NCBI GenBank assembly: GCA_013400155.1
Contig: VXBM01000867.1
Coordinates: 227,400 to 291,399, forward strand
Source: Helopsaltes ochotensis
Taxonomy: Eukaryota > Chordata > Aves > Passeriformes > Locustellidae
DNA length: 64,000 nt
Direction: 5' to 3'
Position numbers and translations under genes: made by a program. Below are positions 1 to 12,987 of the stretch, one piece after another. How positions within the stretch are numbered: position 1 is the first letter of the stretch; each line of letters begins with the position of its first letter. The notes beneath the pieces were generated by a model. It saw only the letters and a list, made by a program, of their open reading frames with translations. It was not told the origin of the DNA and ran no database searches.

Positions 1-2559
1 GAGAGGTTTGCAGCATGGGGGATAATAATTACTGAGCTGTAGCCTCACTGACCTAAGCATTTGTATTTTCTTGCTTTCTCAGTTTTTATTCCAATCTGTA
101 AGTTTACAAGGCAGGGACAGTACCTGACTTCATAAGCGAGTGTTCTGGGAGGAATATAAATCTCCAGGCTTTAGGGCATAGGGCATCCTGTAATGCTAAA
201 CAAGGGAAACTTAGCTTGCAGGCAGATTATCTCCAAACTGCCAGCTGTAGTGTTTCTTTGTCTGAAGCAGCTGGTACTGACCACTCTTGGAGATAGGGTA
301 CTAGGAGAGATGGATCACTGCTTTGATCCAGTATGGCAATTCCCAGGCTCTTTGACAGTGCCAATAATATTACTGGCATTCAATAACAATAATAAGATTA
401 CTGGGAGGAATTTAACTAATGAGATCAAATAAAGAATCAAAATTTGGTGGAGTGGGGAAGGTTCATCATATATCCAGATGTCCAAAACATATTGGAGGCT
501 TTTTTCCCCATGGTAATTTTAAATACAGATTTTCAAGTTTCCATTTCTGGAGCTTCTTAAAGTAATATTAGTAGTTGCATAAAAAGAAACTTGAGAAGGG
601 GTGTGATATACAATTAATGGATATGAAAGAAAAGTGGGAGAAAGGAGTAGAAAGTTTGTAAAATTTTGCAGGGTATAAGTGTGCAGGTTGAAAAGTGACA
701 AAAACCACTGCATTACGCAAGTAACCACAAATGGAAAGGCAGGAAATAGAGGAAGTCTTGTTGCACTGTCCTCAGAGTACATTATAGTGTGTTTTCCAAC
801 AACAGAGTCTGGGAATCAAAATTATGCCAGCAGTTAGCAGCCAAGACCTGAAAGCTGAAAAGCACTGAGTTCCCTCTGATGGAGGTGGACCTTTGGAGAT
901 CGTGAGCACTAGAAGGATTTGAGCTTTGATTAGGGGCAGTGGCTTTTGCTTTGCTTCACTTTGCTGATAAATTCTGTTGTAGGAAAGGATAGGGAGCCAT
1001 GACTCTGCTGGAGGTGCGTTAGTCCGTAGGTTGGAGTACTGCGATCCCAGATGGTTGAAGCAACGCCAGCTGGTAGCACTTGGACAAAGAGTTCAGTCTG
1101 ATGAAACACAGCCTGACAGCTGGTATCAGATGCTGGAGAACTGTAAGTTTCAGTGGACGTGTTGCTATTGGAGTCATGACAGAAATTTCAAGGGAGAAAA
1201 AAAATTAAATTTGAGAGACATTAGTAGAAGAACTCATCTGCATTGAAAAAAGAGCTCAGCCATGCTTTGCTGATGTTGCCAGCCGAGGACTTGGCCTGAA
1301 GTTTCTAAGGGCCTGTTTACACTACAAAATAGCAGGAACTTAGTACGATTTCATGTTCAGAGGAACTACTGACATGTTCCAAAAACAAGCTTATACTTGA
1401 GGCCATTAGCTCATTTGCTAAGTGCTGGATTCCAGTTGCATTGCAGTATTTGGCAACAATCCCTTACTATCAGTTGTAGTGCTAAAGGGACAAAAAGTCA
1501 AGATTCAAACTTTATGAAGATTACAAATTAAAGGCCAATATTTTTGACTGCACCTAAAGAGTGACCAGAAGAGCAAGGTGACATATAAAGGGAGTGCTCT
1601 GCATGGGGATGTAGCTGCATTTTGTGACATTTGGACTTCCAGCAGACACAGACTTGAATAAACTATGTCATGGGTAATGAAACAGATGTTTGTGAGATAA
1701 GAGACCACTTTGAACAAAAAGTCTCTTGGCTTGGCAAAGGTGGAAAGGCAGCCAACCTCACATTTGATGGACACTGTGCCGTGACCATCAGCACTTAGGG
1801 AAGAATCCAAGGTACACTTCCCTTACTTTCTTTGATCATCTGTGTCATCAGTAGTTTCTGAGTATTTTACACTTAGAGGTCCCCACTCCCATGGAGAATG
1901 CACCCGATTTCTGATTTTTGACGTATCATCCGAGACTCTCTGTCTTTCCTAAGCGGCCTATTCCATATTTAAGCATATTAACACCTGTGGGCCTGGGATT
2001 CATCTGAAATTGTTTTTGCAGCCTAGATCTTAGGCATCAAATCTAAGCATCTGGGCTTTCTCAATAGCTAATTGAGAGAATAAAACATGGTTGAAATAGG
2101 TGGCATGAATTGTCATTGACAGATGCCTGTTGCTCTCCTTTGGGTATAGAAAGAGAGTATAATCCTCTTCTCAGTGCAGATGTTACTAGTGTTTGTTTAG
2201 TTAAAGTCTGGGTGGGTCAGTCCCACTGTGTTTGATATTTTAAGGCAAATCCCTCTTGGCATGATTTGTTATGTAGGTTAGGTGTGTCCCCATTCATCAC
2301 ATCATTCTGGTGACTCCTGTTTGCCAATAGCTAAGTCTTTCCTTTCATTGTAGGAAAACCAGCATTTTACTTGGGGCTGAGACTCTCATGGCAGCACTGT
2401 GCCCTGAGATATCTATGCCCTTTTGTGCATTTATCTCTAAACATCAAATGAACAGGATCTGGGAAGTCTTAGAGCAATTTAAAAGACTGGATACAAAAGG
2501 AGGCATAAAAATATGTGTCCATGCTGATGCACCAGGCACATGCCTGCCACGTACGATGT
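1..2559. other. Unique AT-rich DNA, no gene seen
   Basis: I see no recognisable gene, RNA or repeat here. The open frames at 193-432, 1031-1246, 1505-1810 and 2388-2600 are short, have no recognisable domain, and have no good splice sites at their edges. They are best explained as chance frames in AT-rich DNA. The stretch ends where LTR-like sequence begins at about 2560. Confidence 0.6.
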
Positions 2560-3260
2560 TGTCCTGGTTTAGGACAGTTACCCTAGGACAGATGTTCTGA
2601 CATATAAGCTCAGTAAGAAAACCTTTTAAAGAAATGGAGTATGAGTTAACCTTGGCCAAGGGCCACACACCCATCAAGCCACCCTGTCATTCTCCCTCTG
2701 CAACAGGACGAGAGGAGAAAGCAGGATGAGAAAAGCCGTCAGTCAAGAAAAAGACAGAGGGATGACTTAACAATTGTCATCATGGGTAAAACAGGCTCAA
2801 TGAAGGGAAAACCAACTTAACTTATTGCCAGTTAATATAGATTTGAGTAGTGAGAAACAAGGGAAAGCATTAACCAACACATTTCCTCTTCACTTTCTCA
2901 GGTTTAAGTCCAGACTCCTCTCTCTTTCCCAGAGGCACAGGGTGGGTGGAGGAGATAACAGTCCAGACAGAGTTCTTCCTCTCTGCTCCTCCTTCACATT
3001 CCCACCCTTCCTCTGCAGCTGCTCCTATGGGCTGCAATCCTTCAGAAAAGACCAGCTCCTGTGTGGGTTTTCCATGGGCTGCAGGTTTTTTTGAGGCACA
3101 TCCACCTTCTGAGGCACAAGGTCCTCTGGTCCGTAGTGTGGATATTTGCTCCACCGTGGTCTACCAACTGTAGGGAAATACCTGCCATAAAGCTCTTCCT
3201 CCTCCTCGGTACCAACAACTGGTACAGGGAGTACAAAGAAAGATCTTCCACCTACTTACT
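2560..3260 (+). mobile_element. Decayed avian endogenous retrovirus LTR (partial)
   Basis: The stretch opens with 'tgtcctggttt', the usual 5' start of a common group of avian endogenous retroviral LTRs. Further in it keeps several signatures of that group: 'ccacacacccatcaagcc' at about 2664, an aact/taact-rich block near 2815-2835, a pyrimidine-rich block with 'gaggcacagggtgggtggagg' type sequence near 2930-2955, and repeated 'catgggctgca' phrases between 3020 and 3085. It ends with 'gctccaccgtgg' near 3150. Similarity fades after about 3180, so the 3' end is truncated or too diverged to place. The assignment is from memory of avian repeats and not from a search; an ERVL-type origin is likely but not shown. 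No gag, pol or env frame lies next to it. The overlapping short frames at 2825-3366 are incidental. An AATAAA occurs at 3362-3367, but I cannot tell whether it belongs to the element. Confidence 0.7.
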
Positions 3261-6200
3261 GCAAAGACACTTCTGTTTCCTTCTTTGGGTTTCAAATTTT
3301 CCCTTTCTAAATATTTTTTCTAATTTTTTTTCCTCCCTCATCTTTTCCATTTGGCTTCAAAAATAAAGGGTGGAAGACAATTGGCACACCACAGAAGGAA
3401 AAAAACAGACTACTAATAGAAATGAAAGCCTTCAAAAAGCAAAGCATTTTGTTTTGCAGTTTTTGTCTTACATTAAAAAAACAAACAAACAAACAAAAAA
3501 TCAAACAAACAAAAAAAACCCTAAAGAACTTTTTCTAGAAATTATTCTATATTCAAAAGTGTTGTTTTTCAATGTGTTGTAATGAAAAGTTAGCAATCCA
3601 GCCTTCCAAAACAAAATAATGAGTGACATTGGAAAACCTTTTATCTCCTTCCTTAAGAGTGTCATTAGACGAAAAGGGCAACCTCATTCTTCTTCCAGAA
3701 ATCTAAGGACAAGGAAACTTTTATTTTCCTGAATGGCATCTAAATGTAAGGAGATGATATCCAAAAGCCAGTCTTAGAAAAGAAACAACAGAATGCTTGC
3801 TCTCTATTCTATCCACATTTTGTAATTACTCAGTTATTCTAAGTCAATAATCAATGCCATTTATTCCAGTGAGAATTATTTAATGGCTGAGGGAGCTCAA
3901 GTCATAAGTCATTCAATAAGTTGCATGTATTTCCTCTTTCTCTCGTCCCTCTCACTGTTTGTCACATACACCCATTGTATAATGTTTTAAATTAAATGGA
4001 GAAATCAAGGGCAGGAAGTGTGTTACTTGTATGTCAGTTTATTAAAATTCTCTTTTTTGCTGGTGCTTTTAAATGCTGTTTCAACTGTAACAAAGAAATC
4101 TGGCATAATTTTAGTTCACTTAAAGAAATGAAATATTTATTACTTTAATTAATCAGTGGAGTTATTAAACTGGATTTTCCTTATTTTCCACTGTTTTGTT
4201 TTCTCTAGTGAAATACGTTTATTTCTTCTTCTTTTTTAAAATTAAGTTATTATTATATTTTTGCTAGTCACTATGTGGGAACCCTTGTGTTACAGTACAC
4301 AATTTTATCAGCATAGAAGCTTTTCTGAAAAAGCAGTAAGAGAAATGAGATCCTAACACGGCAAATCTGCACTTAGCAGAGCTTTATTTAGTGCAATTAA
4401 AAGAGCCATCGTTTTTCTTTCCACTGCTTGGTGGCAGGCATCAAGCTGCCACTTGCAGAGGTGCCAACAGCATGCACCATTGAGTACCCTTCCAGCAGAT
4501 GTGCAATTTACCAGAGTACAGGACTGAATGAGGTGAAATGGAAGCAAAAGCTGAGCAAAATAAGAGAAATCAACACTGACCTTTTGCACTGCTAAAGTCC
4601 TTTCAGTGAAAGGTGGGGATGACCCCGTGATTCACCCAAGGAGGAGACAGGTATCATGGCATTCTGGAAGTGCATTAGAGGAGAAAAGAGCAGACTGCAA
4701 GCAGCAGCAGGAAATTCAGTTTCAGGAGATTTATGAGCAGAGGTGTCCAGAAAACCAGTGAGAAGCCTCTTGAACTGCAGAGCTGCGTTAGGAGAAGCTT
4801 ATTCCCTCCCTCTTCCCCAGCATGGGCACACTGGGCAGGTGCTAGGACATTCTGATGTCTCGCCTTGATTTATTTATTTGATGAAAAATAATGAAAGGGA
4901 TGATTCTCAAGAGTCCTTGGAGATTCCATTAACTCTGCAAATTGAGCATATTGATAAGTTGGTGATTATTTTGAAATGAACTTGAGAAATTGAAAGGAAA
5001 AATGATTGTAGGAAGGGCCTCTTCAATGTGCAGAGATTTAAAAATGTAGGTAATATTTCAAGTGCATCAAAATACAGTAAAAGGACCAGGGGTTAATTAT
5101 GCTGGCATGATAGTTGGAACCATGTTATTATAATTCTCTTGGATAGCACAATGGAGCGTATGGAGCAAATGAGGGGCCTACGTGTGCATAATAAGTTCTG
5201 TATGGGGATAAGGTGAAGGAGCTAGAGAGCTCTCGTGTAAGAGGCACTAAATAAGGGGAAGAAAATGATTTAACTACTTGATGAACTGACTTTGTACATA
5301 GATACACATTTGCAGTGCCCTATCTCTTAAATAACAACGTACATAAATTCACTCAATGCCGTGATTCATCTTCATTTTGCACAGCAAATACTACCCCAAA
5401 CAGTCTAGAGAGCACATGCTGGAGAATTGGCTGCTCAAAGACATGCTCATATGGCATCAGAAACTTGGTATTTTGTGCTGTGCAGAACTGTTAAATGTTT
5501 GCATTGCAAGCTCGCTTCCCTGCTACTGATTTTTTCTTTTGTTATTTCTGAATAGATTTTGACTTTTCCGGTTCTCAAGTCACTGGAATTTTTAGTGTGC
5601 ACAGGGATCTGACTTGACTCTTAGAGAGTCATCTCAGTAATGGAGATTGAGAGAAAACAAAAGACCTTCTTGAAGTTACTCCTCGATTTGGAAAGATTCT
5701 GCTGATGACTTTGAAGTGTGGGTATTTGCTCAACTCACAGAAAATTAATTTTAAGCATTTAATAATAATGTGTCAGAAAAAATTTAAACCTCAAACTCAG
5801 ACTATCAGACTAATTTTTTGATGACAAAAGATAGATGATAGTGAATCCAACCCAAAAGACTGATGCATGTTTGCACTGGATGAGGAATACAGAGAGAATT
5901 CACAGAAAAAAAACTATCCGTAAAGTGAGTCTACTAATATTCTACTAATAAACAGTAAATTACTTAGGAGATAGGAAAAGTAGCCCGGTTCTGTAGGTGG
6001 AGCTCTGAATTAGGGTCTGGTTCTACTTTTAGGCCAGCACACCTAAATATTTTTAAATCTTTCAGGGACTCGATCAGGTAATCAAATGTTCCATGACGTG
6101 AGATTCAGAAAAAAGTGTGGAATTAAAGTAACAAAGGCCACCTGGATTTTTTGCTGCCTATAGAGTGACTGATATTGTTTCTCTTAGAGTGTCTTAGCAG

Positions 6201-6745
6201 AATTGTTGCATGCACTAACTAATTAGAATAAGGTGTAGAAAGGCAGTAAATGCAGTTTTCACTGAAAATATTCACTGAGCTTTGCCAAACTAATCTCTCA
6301 TGCTCAGTTCATAGAATTTGTAATACCTTTGGGACTATATTTCCACTTTTCTTTTAATGTCTGCATTTACTTTCACCTCTAATGAATTGAAGATACCAAT
6401 ATTGATACTTTAACTGGGAAAAGTCTTGATTTACAGCATTTCTACTACAAAATAGAAAACAAACAAAACAAGCACTAAATGCTTTAGAAACCAAAATCTG
6501 TTACAAAACCTCACTGTGTAGCTGATGCCACTTCTAGGAATCTGCTATATTTGACTTAATCTTCCATTACCAACAAAAGAAAAAGAGAACCTGGAGTTGT
6601 TTATAAGACTGTACGATATAAAGGAACCATTTTCAGCAATTTATCAGAGTTATTTGGGCACATGAATCCAACTGACATGAAAAGGTCAAATTATGGAGGT
6701 ATACAACCACTTCAGTAGCAGGATTCTTCATAAAACCAGTCTTAC
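3261..6745. other. Unique AT-rich DNA, no gene seen
   Basis: No gene is recognised. There is one A/C simple repeat near 3474-3523, listed separately. From about 4600 to 6740 there is no open frame of note, which argues against coding exons. An AT-rich block around 4000-4270 contains several TTAAT/ATTAA homeodomain-like words but nothing specific. Confidence 0.6.
3474..3523 (+). repeat. (CAAA)n-type A/C simple repeat
   Basis: About 50 bp of A runs with single C interruptions (units caaa and caaaaaa). It is one of a family of A/C tracts spread over this window and is discussed in the findings. The frame at 3307-3504 on the minus strand is created by this tract. Confidence 0.85.
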
Positions 6746-6803
6746 AAAAAAAACCAAAAAAACCAAAAAAACCAAAAAAACCAAAAAAACCAAAAAAACC
6801 AAA
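6746..6803 (+). repeat. (A7C2)n 9-bp tandem repeat
   Basis: Six to seven nearly perfect tandem copies of a 9-bp unit made of seven A and two C. It is much more regular than the other A/C tracts in the window, so it behaves as a true microsatellite or minisatellite and is probably length-polymorphic. Confidence 0.95.
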
Positions 6804-8227
6804 CTATATATCGCCTTAAAATTTGTCTTTAACTGAGAGTAAAAAAAAAGGTCAACCCTTGGTAGAAGACTTTCCAGGCTCAAGTACTGACATTTTTTTC
6901 TCCAAACTCAATCCTGTCTCTAGTTGAAAGAACAAAGAAGTAGGTGATAAGGCATAGGGAATATGTTTTAAACATTTTGAGGCTAATCATAGACCTTAAA
7001 GTTGTCCAGGTATAAGCTGTTACAATAATGCAACATTATTTTGCATTTATATATTTTATACATTTACTTATTTTTGCTTAAATAAGTCATTGCACTTAGG
7101 GTTGTAGCTACTGTATTGCATCAATACCCAAATATGGTGTCCACTGGAAATACTATAGTGAATTCTGCAACAGATGGACAAATAAATTAGAGATTAGAAA
7201 GTAAACGGGTAAACAAACCAAACCTGTTAGGCTAGATGAAGAGAAGGATGAAAAGTAACTTGGTCACAGTATGTACAGTTAGGTTTGGAAGCTGAAAATA
7301 ATTAGGCAAGGGCATTTCAGCCTTACTGACAAATGTATATTTATCTAACCTCAACTTTCAGCCGGTGTCTGGAAGCTGTTCCTTATGTAAGTCAGAAACT
7401 GTCCAGTGATTGGAAGCTGAAGTTAAACAAATTCAATCTCAAAATAAGAAGTCATTTCTTAACAGAGAAAGAAAGTAACTAACAATTAGAACTTGGTTTT
7501 GCTTCACATGAAGATGGTGAATTCACCATTAGTTTAAATGCAGCTGTAAAACAGGGACACATTAATCCAGCTTCTGAAAGAAAATGTGCAGCCTGTGGGA
7601 AATGCTGAAGAGAGAGGACTGACGGGTATTTGCTACAGGCTCTCTAATGGATTCCTTGTTATTGCAAGGCTACAAGGCACTAATGGAAACTTTAGTCTGT
7701 CTTGTTTCTCTGAAGTGCTTTCATCTTACTCAAGTTCTCTGGCATGAGTAGATAGGGATAAGAGGATGAAATTCAGTGGCTTCAGAGCATTGAGGTTAGA
7801 GTACATCCCCCTGGACTTGCAAGCAGTGAAATGACAGATGTGAGAGATCTGCAGCAGGTTTACAAGGAGTCCCCTCATGCCTGAGCCTCTGTACGAACCA
7901 CAGGTACACGGCTTCAGCTGGCCCACCACTGGCAGTGTTGCTGGATATCACTTGAGCTGTCCAGGTGGAGCTGCATTCTGGGGTGCCTAAGTTTGTACAG
8001 GTTTACATGCCATAAGGAGACCTACCATTCTGCTGACAAGCTTCACATGGGTGTTCCAGTCAGAAACACCCTTGGGGATCCAGGAGGCACATTGTCCTAG
8101 AGATGAAAACAAAGATAAAAATGAAAGCAAGGGACTAGGGAGAGGAAGCTGAAGTTTGTTCTGTTTCAACAACTGGAGGCCAAAAGGGAGGCACCCTATT
8201 ACATACAAAGAGACCAGTGCTTAGATA
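6804..8227. other. Unique DNA, no gene seen
   Basis: No gene or repeat is recognised. The minus-strand frames at 7726-7929 and 7987-8208 lack domains and conserved splice boundaries. Confidence 0.6.
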
Positions 8228-8345
8228 AGCAAAGGAAATGGGGGAAGAAAACAGATGTGAAGTGCCTTTCCCAAGATCACACAGCTGGCCAGCTGGGAGC
8301 CCATCCGGAGCCTACGAATCCTCCAGTATTTCTGGTGCAAGCCAT
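8228..8345 (-). mobile_element. MIR-type SINE relic
   Basis: The core 'cctttcccaagatcacacagct' region (8264-8285) is the reverse complement of the central MIR segment around the 'agctgtgtgacc...gggcaagt' words. It is followed by 'ccagctgggagccc' and a degenerate right part, as expected for a minus-strand copy. MIR-type SINEs are old amniote repeats that are rare but present in birds. It is heavily diverged and has no visible target-site duplication. It is non-coding and inactive. The subfamily cannot be fixed by eye. Confidence 0.75.
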
Positions 8346-10628
8346 TGAGTTGAAATATATTTACAATTGTGACTCTTGCAAACAGAAGTAGTCAAGGGGA
8401 AAATGTCATTGTTTGCATCAGCTAATTTCCATATATGCATTAAACAAATATTAGAGACATCAGGAAAGACATCCTGACCTTTTAATAATTTTTAGTAATG
8501 GTACAGTGATGACCTAAATACAGGAAAATAATTGATAGTATTTCTTCATATTACAATTTTGCCTTTCCTCTCTCTGGTGTCTTTTGTTTGATTCTTAGTG
8601 TAAATAATTGGTTGCGTTGTCTAAAGCGTATACCCTGTTTATTGGGTGGGAGCATAAAACAAGGCTCCAGATGTTTGATCAGGACCTCCTTATTCTTCTC
8701 CCTCCCTTATTAATGAAAACACTGGGAAAAAAAGGCAATACCAACAAAAGTTGTATCCAACAGAGAGAGTGTGTTCAGTGAACCTCTGTGCCCCTCCCAT
8801 ACGCTCCTCCTCTGTACACCCTGCTGTAAGTCACATTCAAGAACATTTGTAACACATGCCTCTAGCCAAGGGTAGAGACTGGCAGGCATTCCCAGTGTGC
8901 AGCAATGGGCTACAGCTCTCTGGAAAAGTGAGATTTCATCTTCACAGCTATGCTGAGCCAAAGAGGGAGCTGGAACAAGAAATGCTACCAGCCACTCTGA
9001 TCTCCTCCTCTTTGGCATGGTAACATACTAACTCAAGGTATTGTGAAAATATTGCTTTTATGTAAAAAAGCTTGGTAATTTGGTTAGAATAATAGGGAAC
9101 ATGACATTGTCTCACTGTCTTTTCTCTCATTGTTTTCAAAAACCTAATTTTGGAGAACCAGAAAGACAAGTTTAACTTAAACCACGTGCATTCTGCTAAA
9201 CAGTCAGGCACTCAAGACAGTCAGGCACTCAGGTCTGTTCTTTGGTTTTCCATTTTAACTCTCCTATTCAGCTCCAGCAAGGACCCCCCCGTGCCCAGAC
9301 AAAATACGGCTATAACTTCATCCATACAACCACCTTTCTCTGGGATAGAAGAGGGAAGTTTACTTTTCATCCTGTGTTAACATATTAATTTCATAGCTTC
9401 TCAGCTCCTGTGCTCTCACAAATTTAGTACCAAATCATGCTTGATGCACCTACAGAAATGAGCCCTGCCTCCTAGAAGCGATGAGGGCAGCTGCAACTGC
9501 AGCGTGGGAAGGGGGCTTCCCATCTCTGCGCTGCTCCCTGGTGCTGCCCTGGTCTCTCCTACTTGGCTTTGTCCTGGCAGGCTGTGCTGGGCTGCACTGG
9601 GCTGGGCTGCTGTGGGCTTTAGGGAAGTAGGCTGCATTCCCACATGCCCAACCCTTTCCCACCTGCTGTCCACCCACTGCATTGCAGGAATCTGTAGGAA
9701 ACTCCAGAAAAGGTATTAATAGGCTATCTCAGAGTAAGGGTCAACGGAGGAGCACACATACTGCTTAAATTAGTGTGCTACAGTTACAGCAATGTTTGCA
9801 AGTTGCAGTCACTGGAAGCCTCTTGAAAAGATATGTGGCCTCTATGCCCATGACAAATCATTATTTCTTTCCCTGAAGTTATAAGCATGGACACCCACAG
9901 TAATGAGTTATGAGACATTTTAAACTAGGATTGTATCTGTGCTTCTTTTTAAGGATGTGGGATATAACTCTGATCTCAATAGGAGATTAGATAGAACAAA
10001 ACAAAATATTCCAAAAATTCCTAATAAAGTCATCTCTCAGTCATGAATAAGCACATAAGCAGGCCTAAGAGAGCATTTTTTCATACACGTGATGAAAATA
10101 AATTATGTTAAATGAAACAAGTGGAAATAGATAATGAGAATTCAGCACAGAAGTAATTTCAAACTTTTTTTTCAGATTCTCACAAAAGCAATACTCTTTT
10201 AATTTTACTCTATTTTACATAGTAGTTCTAGAATCTCAATGAACCTCGTGTATTTAGAATTAGTTAAGGGAGCACAGTCTCTGCTCTTCTTACCGAAGAA
10301 GAATCAAACTTTGCTGATTCCATGGTGCTGTGGTGAAAGTACCATGAACACAGGTATTTGCCTGTGAAGAGATGTCATTTGGCAGATAAAACCTCAGTAT
10401 TACTCTTCAATAGTTGTTCAATAACCAAATCTGGAGGATTTTTTTTCTTGACACGTATATAAGCTCATAGAGGAAAATGGCCACCTTTGGATCATGGAGA
10501 GAAAATAGCTTACTTGAGACAACCTTTGACTATAAATAAAGTACAGATAAAGGAGAGTAAATGAAAATTAGGCTAGAATGGTTGATAACTTTCAGTTTGG
10601 AAGCTCTAAGCTCTTTTTGTTTTTGCAG
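8346..10628. other. Unique DNA with a local GC-rich patch, no gene seen
   Basis: No gene is recognised. Between about 9460 and 9690 the base composition becomes GC-rich, with repeated 'gggctg' words ('gctgggctgcactgggctgggctgc' type sequence). This opens frames on both strands (9416-9719), none with a recognisable domain. The minus-strand frame at 8710-9018 (102 codons) has no recognisable domain. Confidence 0.55.
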
Positions 10629-10717
10629 CTGCAACTGGAATGTCAGAAAATGACTTCTCAGTTCTGCAGCATTCCCCATCAGGGCATCTCAAGATTTGTC
10701 CATTTTATGGTGTAGAA
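10629..10717 (+). other. Candidate exon (89 nt), unproven
   Basis: A T-rich tract ending in 'tttttgcag' precedes the segment, and 'gaagtaagt' follows it, so both splice boundaries fit the vertebrate consensus. In the third frame the whole 89 nt is open (residues such as MSENDFSVLQHSPSGHLK). The first frame stops just before the donor and the second stops early. I recognise no protein family. Random AT-rich DNA of this length is expected to give a few such pairs, so this is only a candidate and could equally be a non-coding RNA exon or chance. Confidence 0.15.
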
Positions 10718-12987
10718 GTAAGTTGAAATGATGACAATTCATGGGATTGTAAACAGACCTCCAGAAACTTAGACAAAGTTTGACTTTTCAGTCGTGGGCA
10801 AGATGTGAAAACAGAATATAATGTCCTCATATGGAATTTCCTGCTTCTATAAGCTTGGCTTTTGTCAATATAAATCAAGAGAAACCTAAGCCCAAATTTC
10901 CTCCCACCAAAGAATATGCATGAGCTTATCTGAGAGCAGACTATGCTGCCGTTCTTTTTATAAGAAATAGCTCAGGCCACACCTCAATACCAAGCAATGA
11001 ACATTTGTGGCATTTGAGCAATTGATTTCCCAGACAACATTTCTTATGGTGACTGGCAGAGGATGTTGTGTGGGTTTTCTTTCTCTCCTTGTCTTCCCCC
11101 ACTCTCCACCCCCGCTGCTGGTCTTGCTGCTGTGTCTTTATCATACTTTGTATGATGGCATGTCTACTTTGGGAAATGATTCCAGTGTGGGTGGATGGAA
11201 AGAGATCTGCCAGAGGGTGCAAATTTCAAATTGCTGCCACAGATACACCCTTCTGTGCTGTCTTCTTAAGATACCAGAAAAAGTCTCTAAGGAATGCCTG
11301 GGGCTTGACTCTTGGTGTAAAGATAGACATCTACATCATGCATTTTTCTTTCAATATTAAGGAAATAGACTACATAAATAGAGCTAGTGAACTCAGATTG
11401 CCTTAACCACTTTTTCATGGAGGTGGCCATTATGAAATCCTTACTGGAAGTAATGCAATATTTGTATATTTGTTTCATTATTGGGCTTGGAAAATTGTTT
11501 AAAATGTTGCTTCTGAGCCAAGGTGACTCAGCATTGGTGATTTTTACCCTAAAGTCAGACCACAATTTTAAAATATCGAGCAGTAAAATGTGTAGAAAGT
11601 ATTCCAAAGTAAGGTGTAATGTTTACAACTGTAAATGTCCTGTTATGTGAAATAGATGAAAATAGATGAAATAGAAACATCGGGGAAGTAGAAAAATTGT
11701 GCCTAAAATAATGTTACAATGATATACCATATCTACCTCAGCAAATAACATGCTTTTCTCAAATTAGAACAACGCCTGTCTCTAGCTGGGTAAACTGATT
11801 ACTCTGGTTTAGTTTCTGGTTCCCTGCATATCTGTCCTTATTAAAAGGAAGTGCAGAAGTTCAGCTGTGCTGTAGCCTGTGCTGCTGACTCTGTTTCAGG
11901 AGCAGGGCTGGAGGGAGATGATACAAGGAAGAAAACAAAGATTTCAGAGACAGAATATTTAGAGTAAAATATTAACTCAAGAAGTCTCTTGCTTAGGAAA
12001 TATTTTGCTTAGATTAAAAAAATATTTACATCCCCACTTAAGGTTGCTTTTCCCTCAGTGTGGTGTGTATTCTCAAGTGGATGTTTCGCTGGAGTTCTGA
12101 GTAGCCTACAATGTCTGTGTGGATTTAATATTTCATACATGAAAATCTTTGGCTGATGTGACTGCTTCATCTTCCTTGAAGAACAAGACCAGTAGGTCTA
12201 ATCTGCTTTCCATTAGCTTGTATATGTGTCTGTTACCTAACACAATACTTATAAGAAAACTCAGCTAACTCTTAGTTTCTGATCATGAGAGCAAGATGCA
12301 AACACTGAGAGAATAAACTGGTCTGTCTGCACATTCTGAGTCCTATTGCACACGCAGGCTGCATGCCTTGGATCCATCAAACTTTTTCTATTAACTCATA
12401 TTATGCCTTCCAACAGTCACATTCAATCACTACAAATGCATAATGCTTAGAAATTGTAGGAATTGTTAATAATAATATAGATGCAGTTGCTTTCACAAAT
12501 AACTGCTTGGAGTAGAGCACAGTGCTCTATATCAGTGTATTTAATACAGGAAAAGAAAAAAAAATAGCTATGTCAGGGATTTTAAAATAGCATTGTTCTA
12601 TGAAGAAATAATAGAAATGAGATTCAGCAAAGCTTAGGCAGTAGTACCCTCTTGTTTCTTATCTGAATTAGTGCTGTATGCTGGTTACTGTGAGAGAGGG
12701 AGAAACTATATTATCTTTATCCCCAAAGAACCCAGGTTCCTCTGCTATGGGGATGGTTTCCAGCCTTTGTTAGACTCCAGGAAGTCTTAAACAAGTTTAA
12801 AATCCATATTCAAGTAAAAATGATGTTCCCTTGTCAAAGAAAATAGCCAGATTCTGATACTATGTTTGGTTTTATGTGAACAATTTATTAGGGATATGTA
12901 TGAAGAACTAATGCTATGCTGGCACTTCTTTTTGTTTTACTCCATTGACATAGAGGTATTTGTATAGCTATTCACTCTTACACAGTC
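10718..12987. other. Unique DNA, no gene seen
   Basis: Several overlapping frames occur at 10941-11650 on both strands (up to 117 codons). None carries a recognisable domain, and all overlap one another, which is typical of a locally stop-poor stretch. No repeat was identified. Confidence 0.55.
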
